Source of the DNA: Cyathus striatus | Taxonomy: Eukaryota; Basidiomycota; Agaricomycetes; Agaricales; Nidulariaceae | DNA: 64,000 nt | Assembly (NCBI GenBank): GCA_025738555.1 | Contig: JAOVFP010000020.1 | Coordinates: 1,550,001-1,614,000 of the forward strand | Direction: 5' to 3' | Shown: positions 23,410 to 34,789 of the stretch, one piece after another | Numbering within the stretch: the first letter of the stretch is position 1 | Layout of the letters: each line of letters starts with the position of its first letter | The notes under the pieces: model-generated | Seen by the model: the letters and a program-made list of their open reading frames with translations, nothing else | What the model was told of the DNA's origin: nothing | Database searches by the model: none | Translations under genes and position numbers: made by a program

Positions 23410-24825
23410 ATGTCTAACTCTACTGCTTTGTCGGGGGTCCTTCGTGATGGCGGCTGGCTGCCCTACACCCACGACGCGCACAAACACTTTGTTACCAAGT
23501 TGTCTGCTAAAGCCTCTCATTCCAGGAAAAGAGAAGATATCGAACTAAAACCCGAGGTTCAGGCCTTTAAAGACTACATCGAGTCCGATGCCAGACTCTT
23601 CATGGGCTTCACTGAAATGGTTCGGCGCGCACAGATTCCCGATGTAAGGTTTCGTGTCCAGTGCTACGTAATAGACACTTACTGGTCATCCAGATTGAAG
23701 ATTACGAGCATTTAATTTGGGTGTTGAACGAGATTATCTCAACAGCCCCAACCTACGGTTCCGTCGGTCCACCCGTTTACATGCTTTTAGCACAAACCAT
23801 GAATACCAATGAAGGTTTCAGCACATACCTCCATTCCGGACTCAACAAGCAGTTCGAGGCTATGTTCGAGCCTTGGGCGGCGTACCTTTCGTCTAAAGAG
23901 TCTTGTCATGTTTTGCACACCGAGCCTGGGGGTTGGCTCAGCGATGCTGCCTTGACTGCCTTGAGTGAATTTTACGATGAATCGAGCTTCTTCGACATAT
24001 TCGAAGCAGAAGATAATCCCGAAACGAACTATGGTTTCGACTCTTTCGATGCATTTTTCAACAGGAAGTTTAGGCCTGGCATCCGCCCTGTCGAGTTACC
24101 CGACGACCCAAGGATCATCAACGCAGCCTGCGAGTCGAAGTTATACAGCATCACCACAGATGTCCAGAGAACATCCGAATTTTGGATGAAGGGGGAACCA
24201 TACTCGCTCCAGCACATGCTCCAGGGTAATTATGTTGACGAGTTCGTCGGCGGTACCGTCTACCAGGGTTTCCTCGAGGTGACAGGTTATCATCGTTGGC
24301 ATAGTCCCGTCACTGGCATCGTGCGCAAGATAGAACTTGTCAAAGGCTGCTACTTCGTACAATCACCTGCTGTAATTAACGGTACTTTCTACGATGCTGC
24401 ACCCCCAGCACCCGGATCTGACCTCGCCACTAATCCGTACTTACGCTCCCTCGGCTTCATCACTTCCATGACTGCAAGACTCCTAATCTTTATCGAGTCA
24501 GAGAACCCTGACATTGGCTTGATGTGCTTTATCGCACTTGGGATGGCGGATATTTCAACTTGCACCGTTGACGATAACATTAAAGAAGGTGAACATGTAA
24601 CGAAAGGGCAGGAGATGGGTATGTTCCATTTCGGTGGTTCGTCCCATTGCATGGTGTTTGGCCCGCAGGCGGATATCCAATTCTTCGATGGATACAGTGA
24701 GCCTGGCAACCATGTTAAAGTCAGAGCTGCTATCGGAGGAGTCAAGGGGGCTGGTATGTTCAGTTCTGATTGACATCATTTCGAAGTCGCTAATGACTGA
24801 CTATCCAGGTGCCAACTTCAAGTGA
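23410..24825 (+). CDS. PSD-like pyruvoyl decarboxylase, copy 3
   Basis: Exons 23410-23643, 23694-24753 and 24809-24825 give 436 residues, close to the length reported for basidiomycete tryptophan decarboxylases of this family. It is nearly collinear with copy 1 from the first residues (MSNSTALSG) to the pyruvoyl site, with the same first intron position and identical runs such as TAPTYGSVGPPVYMLLAQT. It has the PSDC domain, FDAFFNRKFRPGIRP, YHRWHSPVTG and FGGSSHCMVF (processing Ser at about residue 394). The short last exon encodes GANFK. Differences cluster in surface-like segments, so both copies may be functional. GWT1 follows in convergent orientation after only 159 bases. Expected product: an aromatic amine such as tryptamine, by family inference only. 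Confidence 0.9.
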
Positions 24826-24984
24826 GGCTATCATTCTTCCACATTCACCATGTATAAAATCTATATGAATGCCCAACGTTGTAACCAGGTTGTAACCCTT
24901 GCCATGTACCAGTAACCTTTTAAATGAACTGTTGCTTTGTTCCATGTAACATTGTATTCCACGTATTCCGTACAATAAACAGTG

Positions 24985-27028
24985 CTATGTCCGATTCTTC
25001 ATTTGGCTATCCCAAACCCAGGCAATTCCGCACACCACTAACGTATAGCCAGTCAAAACTGACATGGCTACTGCATCAGATGCATACATAGTCGACATAC
25101 TCAGGTTAATTACTCCTGTCATAATATTGGCCTGGAATAATACTGCATCAGGAAACGTTATCTCAGACTTAAGCCACGTACCAGCAAGAACAGAACCAGA
25201 CTGTGCTTGTTGATGGCCTCCAACAGCGGAGGGGAAACACATTCCACGGCACTTGCTTCCGGACGCTCTGAAGGCAGCGGAGCAGCAATAAGCGGACTGT
25301 CAGGCGACACGTCCTCCTTTCTGTTTTTGTTGCCCTGGAGTGTCTTCTTTTTGGCTGCGATTGCAGGGAAGAAGGACATGTCAAGCACGAGGTATGCCAA
25401 GAGGAAGGATGTGTTAAATGCTGCAACCCAGACTATATACGGAAGGTTGACCTATGATAGCCTCTAGTAAGCGCGAACATACCAAGCGATACAGAAGGGA
25501 GCATACCATCCGCCTTGAGACACCACCATCCGAACCCCATGCCCCACCTACCTCTGCGAATCGCGCTACGGTGAGGAACACCCACCACAATATCGCATAA
25601 GAACATAACTCAGCCGCAGTTTTGCCAATCTGACGCGGAGCGCTGAGGGCTAATTCCTTGTCCTTTTGCTGGGAGACGTCGCTATTCCGTCTCTTGTGCT
25701 TGGAGAGTTTCTCCGCGAGGGCTTTTTGCCTTCGGCGGAAGAATGACGGAGAAGGAGGAAGGACGATGGTTCCTACTGATAAACCTAGTAGGTGTATTGC
25801 TAGGTAACCTGATTTGGCATGGAAGATGTCAAGTGATGTAATAAACATGGATTGTAAAGTATACACAGACCTGGCAAGGAGACAATGCCTTCTTTGTTCG
25901 CACTTATTATGGACGTCCTCGGAGCTGAAAGAACGTAGGCTTCAAGACTGAAGCCACGAGGCGATAATGTAAGATGTTGCGCTATATGGATATGCATAAG
26001 AGAAAAGGCAAAGAGGTGGAACAGTAAGACCGGGTGCTCACCAGCTGCAAGGAGTACGCCCAGCAAAGAGATAGGAAGCCGAAGGATGATGGGATGCATA
26101 AATACTTGCAGGATAGGTAACAAAGCCAGTGTAATGAAGAAATTCCAGTGTGTTCCGTACTCAGTTTCGTGTTCCTGTATAATATTGAGTAACTTTAATG
26201 CCATAGCACCCTAAAACATACTGGATATTCTGTTCCTTTCACTAAAAGTACTCGAATGGCTCCAAGGGCGATGATAGGTAGACATTTCTTCGTCACTCCA
26301 TAAAGCTTGGAACCGAAAGGTGAAGTGAGGTACGAAGGATCTTTCAAGAGCGGGATAGCGGAAACAACGCCTTGGGAAAAGACAAACGATCCCACACCCA
26401 GGTCCATCTGTTTGAACCTGAGTGAGTACAAGGAAGGTAGACACAGAGTTACATGACATACCATCGACATTCCAAAGGTTTCACACTTTGCAAGTTCTCG
26501 AGGAAACACGGGAAAATCTACTGCCAGAATAGCTATTACCGTCAATAACATCATGTGTGCTCGATAGGTCGTCAAGGATGGCAGCGGTGGTAGACGATGT
26601 TCAGCCACTCGTGGTGAAACTGGCACTGTAGGTGACTTGGGTTGGCTCGATGGAAGCGGAGTGCCTACTTCTTTCCTAGGAAGCAGCATAACCAGTAGGG
26701 CAGTCGGTATAAGTTGAAGGAAGGACAAAAGGCCCGGGAGCCGTGCAAAGAGTGTCATGGAAAGAAGGATTGGGAGTACGAGAAGGATGAAGGAGGGTAT
26801 AAAGCCGATTTGGCGCGATGGAGATAGACGTGTTCGAACAGCTGCATAAAGAGCTATAGAGGCCTACACTGCCGGTAACAGTTATTAGTATTTTGCAATC
26901 CTTGCACACGTTAAAGCAGGTCGAGGACGCACCAAAGAGCACAGAGAGATCAGATTAATGCGTATCAAGGATGAGCCTGTCATCCCCGACACGAAGGCCT
27001 CCTTCGCGGACTTGTACTCGTTTTCCAT
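24985..27028 (-). CDS. GWT1: GPI-anchor inositol acyltransferase (GWT1/PIG-W)
   Basis: An ER multi-pass enzyme that acylates the inositol of GlcN-PI during GPI-anchor synthesis, needed for cell-wall mannoproteins. Seven exons (27028..26933, 26863..26462, 26407..26222, 26174..25871, 25808..25507, 25451..25182, 25131..24985) join in phase to 568 residues. The N-terminus carries the family opening YKSAKEAFVSGMTGSS. Downstream are AILAVDFPVFPRELAKCETF, the segment [50 protein letters not shown] and the C-terminal LLEAINKHSLVLFLLANI. About twelve hydrophobic helices are visible, as expected. A Ser/Pro/Lys-rich loop precedes the LPSLTTYRAHMM helix. The ATG at 27028 starts directly at the conserved N-terminus. 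Confidence 0.93.
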
Positions 27029-28467
27029 GGTGAGGGGTCGTTACTTCAGGATCGAGCAGTCGGCGTTTCGGTATAGGAGGTCTGCGACAACTGGCAGTTC
27101 GAAGACCTGTTGGAACAGCACTCGCGCAATGGGGATTTCAGCGAAGGCACTACAGTATTGGGTATAATATAAGATAAAATATAGCCAGTGATAAAGCTTT
27201 GAAGCTTGAAGTTCAGGTCGAGGTGAACGACGAGGGGAAGGGTGATCAAGGGACTCGGGAGTCGCGTGTCAACGGCCGGCTGTGAACCTGTGACAGTCTT
27301 TCGGCATTGGGTTTCGCGCTCGTCACTCTTCTACAAACCACCACCGTCCTCACAAATCTCCTGAAAGGCTCATCGCAGCTTCCCCCCCCTTCTATAGCTA
27401 TAAGCTGCGATTAACGAGAATTACCAAACTTTACAACCGAGTTGACGACAGTAACCCCAGCGCTGGGATACAAAGTCAGCATACGAACCTGCCATCTAAC
27501 CTCATCCATTCGGAAGTTTGGCTCTTCAATTTCTATTCAGCTTATTCAGCTCGTAAGATAAGCTGAGGTTTCACAAGTCCTACAGGATGCTAGGTGAAAG
27601 ACATGCACAATGACCTCCTAAATGCCCCCATCTCCCTCGTGCACACATCTGCAACCAGCGTCTACCATCAATACTTACTACGTAGTTGCCAAATCCTGTA
27701 CAGGATGGGTTCGGGTGCAGTTCTGTGGGAAGCATTTGCATGCCCACGTCGAACGAGACAGCCATCATCCCATATCGGTGACTCTCAGTCTTGCTGGGAG
27801 TATATCAACCCCGGCCGCGGGCGTGGCTCGCTACTTGTTCTTTCCGCTGTAACCCACTGAAGTCCCTTATGTGCGGTGCATCTGCATGCAAAGTCTAGGA
27901 TGCGGCGATTCGTTCGGCGATGGACATTGCATTGTGACATTGGGAGATAATGCCAGCGCGCAAGTTACCAAGCAGTGATAGCTCCCAGTTTATGGAGGGC
28001 GATCGAACACACTTCCTCAAACTTAGGCTTCATTAATCATTAATGTGAGAGCCCCTCCTCAAGGCCTCATGCCTAGTGCTTTCTTTCAATAGGAGCATCA
28101 CCTTCATAACGTTGCGTTCATCGAGTATCTACCTGAACTGTACTTTTACAGTTAGTGAGTATTTGCACATTCACTTGTACACGACTTGACTGAATACTTA
28201 TATTTATTTAGACGGACATCAGCTATTAGCCGACCGAAGCGGGGGTCCCCATCCGCGTACGTGCTGATTTGCGCGACAGGTAGGCGTTACGCGGGGCCAC
28301 AGATACCCATTTACGACTGGATAGGCCATGAGGTCGGCCAGAGTATCTACCGCCAACTACTTCATAACTATAAAGCAGAGTTGATGGTTTTAATCGAACT
28401 ACCCCTGTCGATATTCATCCCTAGCTGCGTGCCCCCAGTTGATAGGGTCTCACTAATAGACGACAAT
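27029..28467. other. Intergenic region between divergent GWT1 and F-box/LRR genes
   Basis: 1.4 kb without a supported gene. An open frame at 28186-28545 runs into the F-box gene, but its part before 28468 looks non-coding. Short frames at 27580-27860 have no features. Confidence 0.45.
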
Positions 28468-30198
28468 ATGGACGTAGCTCTCCTTGGAACCGGTCTGCAG
28501 AACCTTGCGTTCGAGCTCCTACATGAAATTTGTTTCCAGGTATGAAGACAGTGAACTTTTGTTCTAGACCAGGGAAGCTAAACTATCACGACCCTAACTC
28601 CAGGCTGCTTTCTCCGCGACGGGCACCAATCGTTTACGGCTAGACATCCTCTGCAAGCTCCGACTAGTATGCAAGCAAATGGATTACGCCGCTCAGCCAT
28701 TAATATTCGCGCGACTCCATTTCAATGCGGGCAAGTTGAACACGCGCCTTCAGCGGTTCCAGTCACAACTCGAAATGACGAGCAGTAGGACTACCCAGGG
28801 TTGTCGGCTAGCAAGACACTTGGTTATCAACTATGGGGATATATTCTCCCCGCCACAGCCCTTCCTCTCCAGCCCAATACTCAAAAATGGGGGGACGGAA
28901 GAATTCATAGAGAAGGTGGCGGAATCTGATGAAGTGGGGGTGACGCAGAGAGTGTTGTTCGAGAAGCTATCATTGTCGATAAGCTCACTCGACCAGGTAT
29001 CATCTATCAAGTGCGTATGCTAGGTTGATACTTATGCTTGCAGTGACTAACCGACATCGACAGATGGATACTAGGGCACTACGAGCCTACTTGGACCATT
29101 CCACGGGTGTTCGAGGGATTGAAGCTCCTCCCCTCCCTCCAACATCTCACTCTAGATATCAGCCGGATATCAGAGTCATACTTCCCTCTATCATCACTGT
29201 CAAATATGCGGAGTATTCGGTTGAGCTGGAAGTACTACGGGACTCCGTTCCGTGTCCTCGAGGAACTCACCAAGTTGATCGAGCAAAGTCCTAATCTCAC
29301 CGATCTGGAGGTTACTGCCATTCACAAGACAAAGTTTTCTCTTGGGTCCCTACTTCACGGGGTGATGCGGCCGCTCCGTTTACGGACGTTGAAGGTGTAC
29401 GGGTTATACGTGTCACCAGTCGACTTCCAGATCTGTCTACCTCATTTGAGGGAACTTAAGTCCTTTGAGTTGTGTAAAAACACCTATGTTGCTCCGGGTG
29501 GCCGTGAAACTTACATCCCGCCGAACTTCGAGATATGGCGTCTTATGCTCCAGGAGCAAGTCTATCTAGACGAGATTTCAACGGATGTTGTAGACGATGA
29601 AGCACTCCTGGAGTACCTTCAAGTTTGCCCAGGCATACGTTCGATTTCATTGAACCCCAACATGGGTACGTGGGCATCCAAAGAGGCTGCGGAGGTGTTT
29701 TACCGCGATATCATTCCCAAGCAACCTATGCTTGAGGAGCTTTCTCTCCTTCCAGCTGCTGCTGGACCATGGTGTTATGACACAGATCATGAAAAAGTGC
29801 TGCAAAAATGCCGCAGATTGCGGCGACTAGAAGTTATGATTGAAATTCCCGATATTCACGAAGTGGACGCTAGCGAAAGTCGGCATACTATTGTAAGTAA
29901 CCCAGAATTGAACGCTGTAGCAGTTGCTGACCGTCATTATTAGGAACATTTACTAAAACTCGCAGGTACTCTACCAAACCTCCAAGACCTCGTTATCTGG
30001 CCATGCATACCCGCATCAAGAGGAATAGTATGCCCCCTGGGATATATGAAACATCAGGAAATAGTGGAAAAACGTATAATATGTACTATTTTATCTTTCG
30101 AAATAGATAATCCTCAAGCTTATAGATATAGAATTAACACTTGTAGACAACTGTTCGGAGTTAGTGGAAGACAGTTTGCATTGGTTTCGGACTCATAG
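28468..30198 (+). CDS. F-box / leucine-rich-repeat-like protein
   Basis: Four exons (28468-28539, 28604-29010, 29064-29892, 29944-30198) give 520 residues. The protein begins MDVALLGTGLQ and reaches an F-box-like core at once (NLAFELLHEICFQAAF, then LRLVCKQMDYAAQPLIFARL). The rest has irregular leucine-rich stretches (LPSLQHLTLDISRIS, MRSIRLSWKYYG, LRTLKVYGLYV, MLEELSLLPAAAG) typical of agaricomycete F-box proteins. The exon-2 donor must be the one at 29011; the earlier GT at 28997 breaks the frame of the LRR part. The start is uncertain, because in-frame ATGs also exist upstream (for example at 28384). It probably binds Skp1 in an SCF complex; the target is unknown. Confidence 0.75.
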
Positions 30199-30502
30199 CA
30201 TCACTGTATGATACCACATTGTTATATTTTATTTTATGCTAGATACACCGGCGTCTATGTATGATCTCAATGAAGCAGAGACCTTAGTAAAAGTTGGTAC
30301 CTTAAGGAGTGCAAACTAATGGCAAACGACGGCCTGCGACGACGAGTGTCAGTTTCAGACTTTCAGTGCCGTATCCCGGCCCGTCATTGGCTTTGAAAAA
30401 TAACAGTAGCAAGCACGAATTTAACGCACGTGATGAACTGCGACGAACGAATCGGAATCCGAAGGGAAAGACGGAATTCGGTATACCAACTTCACTGTCT
30501 CC

Positions 30503-31119
30503 ATGTTCCCCAGTGCACCCTGCCTCTTGGAGGTGCTCTCCCAACCCTTCAAACGCTCTCAACAGGGTCTTTTCCATGGCAAGATGAGGTTATCCGGGAA
30601 CAATGTTCCCTTCTCCCTAAAGAAGACACGTAGGACGTGGATGCCCAACATCCAGCAGAAAAGACTGAGGTCGGAGACCCTGGACCAAGAATTTAAATTG
30701 AAGGTCACCACACGAGCTTTGAAGACCATTAAGAAGGTGTGTGCTCTAATTTCTAGCGCGCAGTTCTTTGTCTGATGATCATTACAAGAATGGCGGTCTC
30801 GACAACTACGTGAAGAATACCCGGCACGAGCTCTTAGGGGATGAGGGTATGCGTCTGCGCCTTCTTATTAAGGATGCAGCGGAGCAGAAAAAGCAAGGGC
30901 GGAAGCATGTAGGATTGCACGAGGCGTTGTCCTCGCAAAAACAACTGGATTTGCAGTCGGCAGAGGATATACGAAGGACGGTGGGTGAAGCTTTAGGGTT
31001 ACCTGGTCTTGCGAGGTGCGTTGCCTTTCTTTTGTGTACGCTACATAACCCTGAAGCCTTGCAGCTCGGAGCAGACACTACAGTATATCCAGAAGAAGTC
31101 CCAACAGTGGGACCTTTAG
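30503..31119 (+). CDS. MRPL24: Mitochondrial large-subunit ribosomal protein bL28m
   Basis: A component of the mitochondrial 54S ribosomal subunit. Exons 30503-30736, 30789-31015 and 31065-31119 splice in phase to 171 residues. After a short basic presequence (KRSQQGLFHGK) the bL28 core is clear: SGNNVPFSLKKTRRTWMPN, QEFKLKVTTRALKTIKK, then across the first intron NGGLDNYVKNTRHELLGDE. The basic N-terminal part and the length agree with fungal mitochondrial bL28, named Mrpl24 in yeast. A charged helical tail follows (HEALSSQKQLDL to YIQKKSQQWDL). Reading through the last intron would give an open but non-conserved tail to 31205, so the spliced model is preferred. It lies about 300 nt after the F-box/LRR gene on the same strand. 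Confidence 0.88.
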
Positions 31120-31748
31120 ACTCGCCCTGTACTCTTTATCCTACTACTGTTGCCCTTCGCTACTCTAATATCATTCCAATGGAACTCCTGACTCCTCCTG
31201 CATAACGACACGCTTTTGAATACGCCGCCCCAACAGGGGACTTACGGAGTTAGCTGAAGACGAAGATGCAAATCACAATAACCACACGACGCTGCGCCAT
31301 CTCCTATATCTCACTTAGTCAAAGCTAGCTCGCAGAGCTACATCACTATATCACTTCTACCGCAACGAATACACTAATCCCTGAGTACAATCTTTAGAAT
31401 TCCCTCACAGAACAATCCGTACGAAATCCCGCATCGCACTACAGCTTCCATCCTTGATGGTACCGTTCCACAGACTTCAGATGTTTCGCTGGCACTGGTA
31501 AAGCATTTCCTTATACTGCGTCCCATCTAAGTTTACTCCGCACTCTTCGAGATTCCCTTCGCGAAGGCGGAAAACGAGACTTGGGGGTTACGACCTCCTA
31601 GTGACGTTGCCTGCGTATGCCCTACTTATACTCTTCCTTCACTTACGTGGACAGGAGGAGCTGTTAAATAAATGGCGCGATAATCGAGTTGAGTGCTCTG
31701 AGCCGTATTTTCTCCTCTCGTCACATCGCCTACCTGATACTTGCCAAG
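31120..31748. other. Intergenic region before the secreted protein gene
   Basis: About 630 bases with no gene. A TTAAATAAAT stretch near 31664-31673 is a plausible TATA-like element for the gene starting at 31749. Confidence 0.45.
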
Positions 31749-32496
31749 ATGAAGTTCATCCTCAGCTCTTTGTTCATCAGTACCCTTGCTGTACTAGGGA
31801 AGGCAAGTCGCACCTTGTCAAAAGGCAAAGTATGCACTCATGTGCATGATTACAATCAGGCCTTCAACACTGGTGTATATAGAATCAACAACGTAGCGAG
31901 TGGGAGCGAACTGAAGTCGTATCCGTCTGGGCCGAGTCCCATCATTGCTGACGATGTATTACCCGGTGTTCCGTATGGTATAGTATGTGTTGAACGCACA
32001 TCCCCAGCCTATGATATCTAATATATACTGTACTTGCTATAGTGGGAAATAACGAAAGCAGGTCAAGGCGGCTTCTCTATTCGCAATATGGGGCTCGGAA
32101 CGAACTTGACTGCAACAAAATTGGTTCAAATGTTCACTGTACTGCATGATGCTTGTGACTAACCACTCCTTTAGAATCCATACGTTATTGCCGATTCGCA
32201 TGGTGTCCCAGCAACGACATTCGCCATTCAGCCCGCTGGGTTTGATCAATTCGTCGTAGGTGTATTACTTATACTGGCTCAGGCTCTTACAAGCTGAGTA
32301 TTAGATTAAACTACCGTACGATGATTTGGTATGGACTATGGATCCTGTAGGCAACCCGTCGGACTATTCGATTGTGAGTGCTTTACGTGATACTTTGACT
32401 ATCCCGCTGAGGGCAATCTTTATGAAGGCCATGATGAAGCCGGCCAACGGGAGTCCGGAGCAGCGGTTTAGGTTTAAGGTTGACGTTGCGGCTTAA
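31749..32496 (+). CDS. Small secreted beta-trefoil protein (protease-inhibitor/lectin-like)
   Basis: Five exons (31749-31982, 32043-32123, 32175-32255, 32305-32373, 32428-32496) give 177 residues, and all introns fall between codons. A signal peptide is clear (KFILSSLFISTLAVLGKA). The mature part has the repeated pattern of a beta-trefoil: GVYRINNVASGSELKSY, WEITKAGQGGFSIRNMGLG, TTFAIQPAGFDQFVIKLPY and a final EQRFRFKV. Basidiomycete I66-type serine protease inhibitors and ricin-B-like lectins share such repeats and similar lengths. The function could be inhibition of proteases or sugar binding. The fold call is inference from pattern only. It lies just upstream of the convergent 2OG-oxygenase array. 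Confidence 0.72.
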
Positions 32497-32621
32497 GTGT
32501 TTACAGACATTAGATCTGTTTGGAGCTATCTAAGTCCAGTGGAGAGCATTGACGGTAGATATCTTATTTCCTTTGAATCTGTGAAGAGCAACGATAGAGA
32601 CTATCTGTACTACCAACTGAC

Positions 32622-34266
32622 TCAATTGTAGTACGTAACTGGAATACCATTAACAAGTTCCACCTGCGCCCCATTCTCCTTCTTCTCCATCTTATTCTCA
32701 TCCGTCAGCCCATACACACTCGTGCGTCCCTTCCTCCACTGCTCCATTGTCGGTGCGTCCTTTTCATCAAATCTGCTGGTGATACCTACGCGTTGGAGAA
32801 CTGGACTGTTTTTCAGGGGAGCAAGTTTTACGTCATCGTCCGTTACGCAGAAGTAGTAGAGTCCGAGGCGGGTGTATGTTCGTTGGTCTTCTGGTGGTTG
32901 GACGACTCTGAGGAATGTTAATCAGAAGACGCTATAATGAAGATACATATCCTATTACCCTTACCTGTGAATTGTTGGCTTGAAGAAGCCGCCTGAGAGG
33001 AATTCAAGTGCATCTCCTGTATTGATAATCTAAAGGAATTTAAGAACACGTACTAGTTGAAGGAATGATGGTTTACATACGAGGGCATTTTCGACGTGTC
33101 GCACCCACTTCCAAGTACCGTCTTTGGTTAAAATTTGTAACGCAGAGACTGGTTGACTGTAAAGAATTGATACCGTCCCAATATCTAATTTATGAATCCG
33201 TTGGCGCGTTTACTAATAATACAACCGCATAAACGAACCTGTATGGCCTTTCATCCAGACATTTTTGGTCTTCAATTCGTCATCTTCCGATCTTGGATGA
33301 CTTAATTCAACGGTATCGTGTAAAACGTACAGAGACAAAGGTTAAAGATATAACACTCACTACTTCATAAACCGAACTGCACCTTGCTGTTAGTACCACT
33401 GGTGCTCCAAATTATTGTGTAAGTTCCTACCGTAAGTTTCACCTCTGCTCGGTCTACAGAAATTGTGCATATTAACGAAGGTTTCCTCTGGTAACTCCAA
33501 TATAAGTGCTAGAATCCTGTGCGATGTTTAGTATTGTCACATTTTATAATCAAAATGTGGATACCGTAGGATGGGATGCAATACGTTTAAGTGATTGTGC
33601 TTCGCAAACGCTTCTATTTCGGAAATAAATGGCCGAATTGTTTCCGGATGTTGTCGCCTTGTAACATCATGGTTGACTATCATGCCCAATTTTATGAATT
33701 GTGAAATGTACTTGAAGCGAAATTTACGAACTGTTATAATGTTCGATTTGATCCCGGACTCCGTTATCTATCACCTAAAACTACTTTAGCTGAACTTATT
33801 CATTTATTAGAGAACCTGGGAATAGTACCCAATATTGCCGCAGTTTATATCCTTGATAAGATCCAGTCTCTTTTATATTTCCAATGTAGGTATTCTTCTC
33901 CTCATCTGATGTTTGGGAGAAAGGTATATCTCCTATGTCTAGCATTCGGGATTGCTATGGTTCGAACTAAAATATGTTCTACCTTTCAACAACTTGGAAA
34001 TCTACTCACCTGTTCAGGTGTATACCCATGATTAATGACATAAAAAAATCCATGGTTAAATAGAGCATCTCGAACTTCAGCTGCAAGGCCTTGTCGGCCG
34101 CTCTGTGTCGCTGCCTTGGAGAGATCTACAATTGGAAGGTCCGCATAGTCCACTAGAATGGATCGTATTCGATGCCATTTTAATCTTTGAGAATTATAAA
34201 TGTTTGCTTACGATCTGCTTTTGTTGGAGGTGCAGGTTCGTAGTGAGGTACTTGTAGCATGGCCAT
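32622..34266 (-). CDS. 2OG-Fe(II) oxygenase, IPNS-like, tandem copy 1
   Basis: A non-heme iron, 2-oxoglutarate-dependent oxidoreductase of the isopenicillin-N-synthase-like fungal group; substrate unknown, probably a small metabolite. The gene runs from ATG at 34266 to TGA at 32622 with about nine short introns. The N-terminal DIOX_N region reads MAMLQVPHYEPAPPTKAD, then DLPIVDLSKAATQSGRQ and FFYVINHGYTPEQ. Further on are ETIRPFISEIEAFAKHNHLN and ELPEETFVNMHNFCRP. The iron ligands are the His and Asp of GHTD (split by an intron near 33220) and the His of FKPTIHRVVQPP; the 2OG-binding Arg is probably in YTRLGLYYFC. The tail is charged (MEQWRKGRTSVYG). This copy appears intact. Confidence 0.87.
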
Positions 34267-34789
34267 ATTAACTGGCAGCGAGAAGCTAAAGGGGGCGACA
34301 ATTACGCCTTCTTAGAAATCGGATATTTAAGGCTTCAGCTAGTCTTTTTAAACACATAGCCTAAACGCTCACGGTGCCGGGTGATACATCATATCAATGG
34401 CCACAAGGCCAACACCAGTGAGGATTTAGCTTCTTTCTGTCTCATGCCAGCTTCGTTTTGGGGCCGGATATTATTGTGATTCCATGTGATCCATACATCC
34501 ATACACGTAGAAGAGATTAGTCGCTTAAGAGCAGTTTAATGATGTTTGTCAAGGTCGTAAATATATCGAAGTCCAACTGAGGAACGAAGTGGCTAATGCT
34601 GGCGAATGGCAGGAGTTTTGAACTCAGACTCCCAGGGCACTCCGACGGCGACGGGTGCGTTATGTACTACTTATGTCAAATGTGTACCATTTTTATCTAA
34701 CATTGACGATAGACGTCTAGACCCTTTATTTCCATTGTATCTGAGGAGCGAAAGTTTAGCAACACAAACCATCTGCACTACCAACCGAC
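34267..34789. other. Spacer between oxygenase copies 1 and 2
   Basis: 523 bases upstream of copy 1 carry an ATATTTAAGG stretch and a CTTTTTAAA stretch also seen before copy 2 (near 36489-36514), a likely shared core promoter. No gene. Confidence 0.5.

Noticed and set aside
9149..24825. A psilocybin-type gene cluster (methyltransferase plus PsiD-like decarboxylases)
   Set aside because: The methyltransferase is of the O-MT family, not the N-methyltransferase type. MCU and F-box genes lie between, and no P450, kinase or transporter of the pathway is present.
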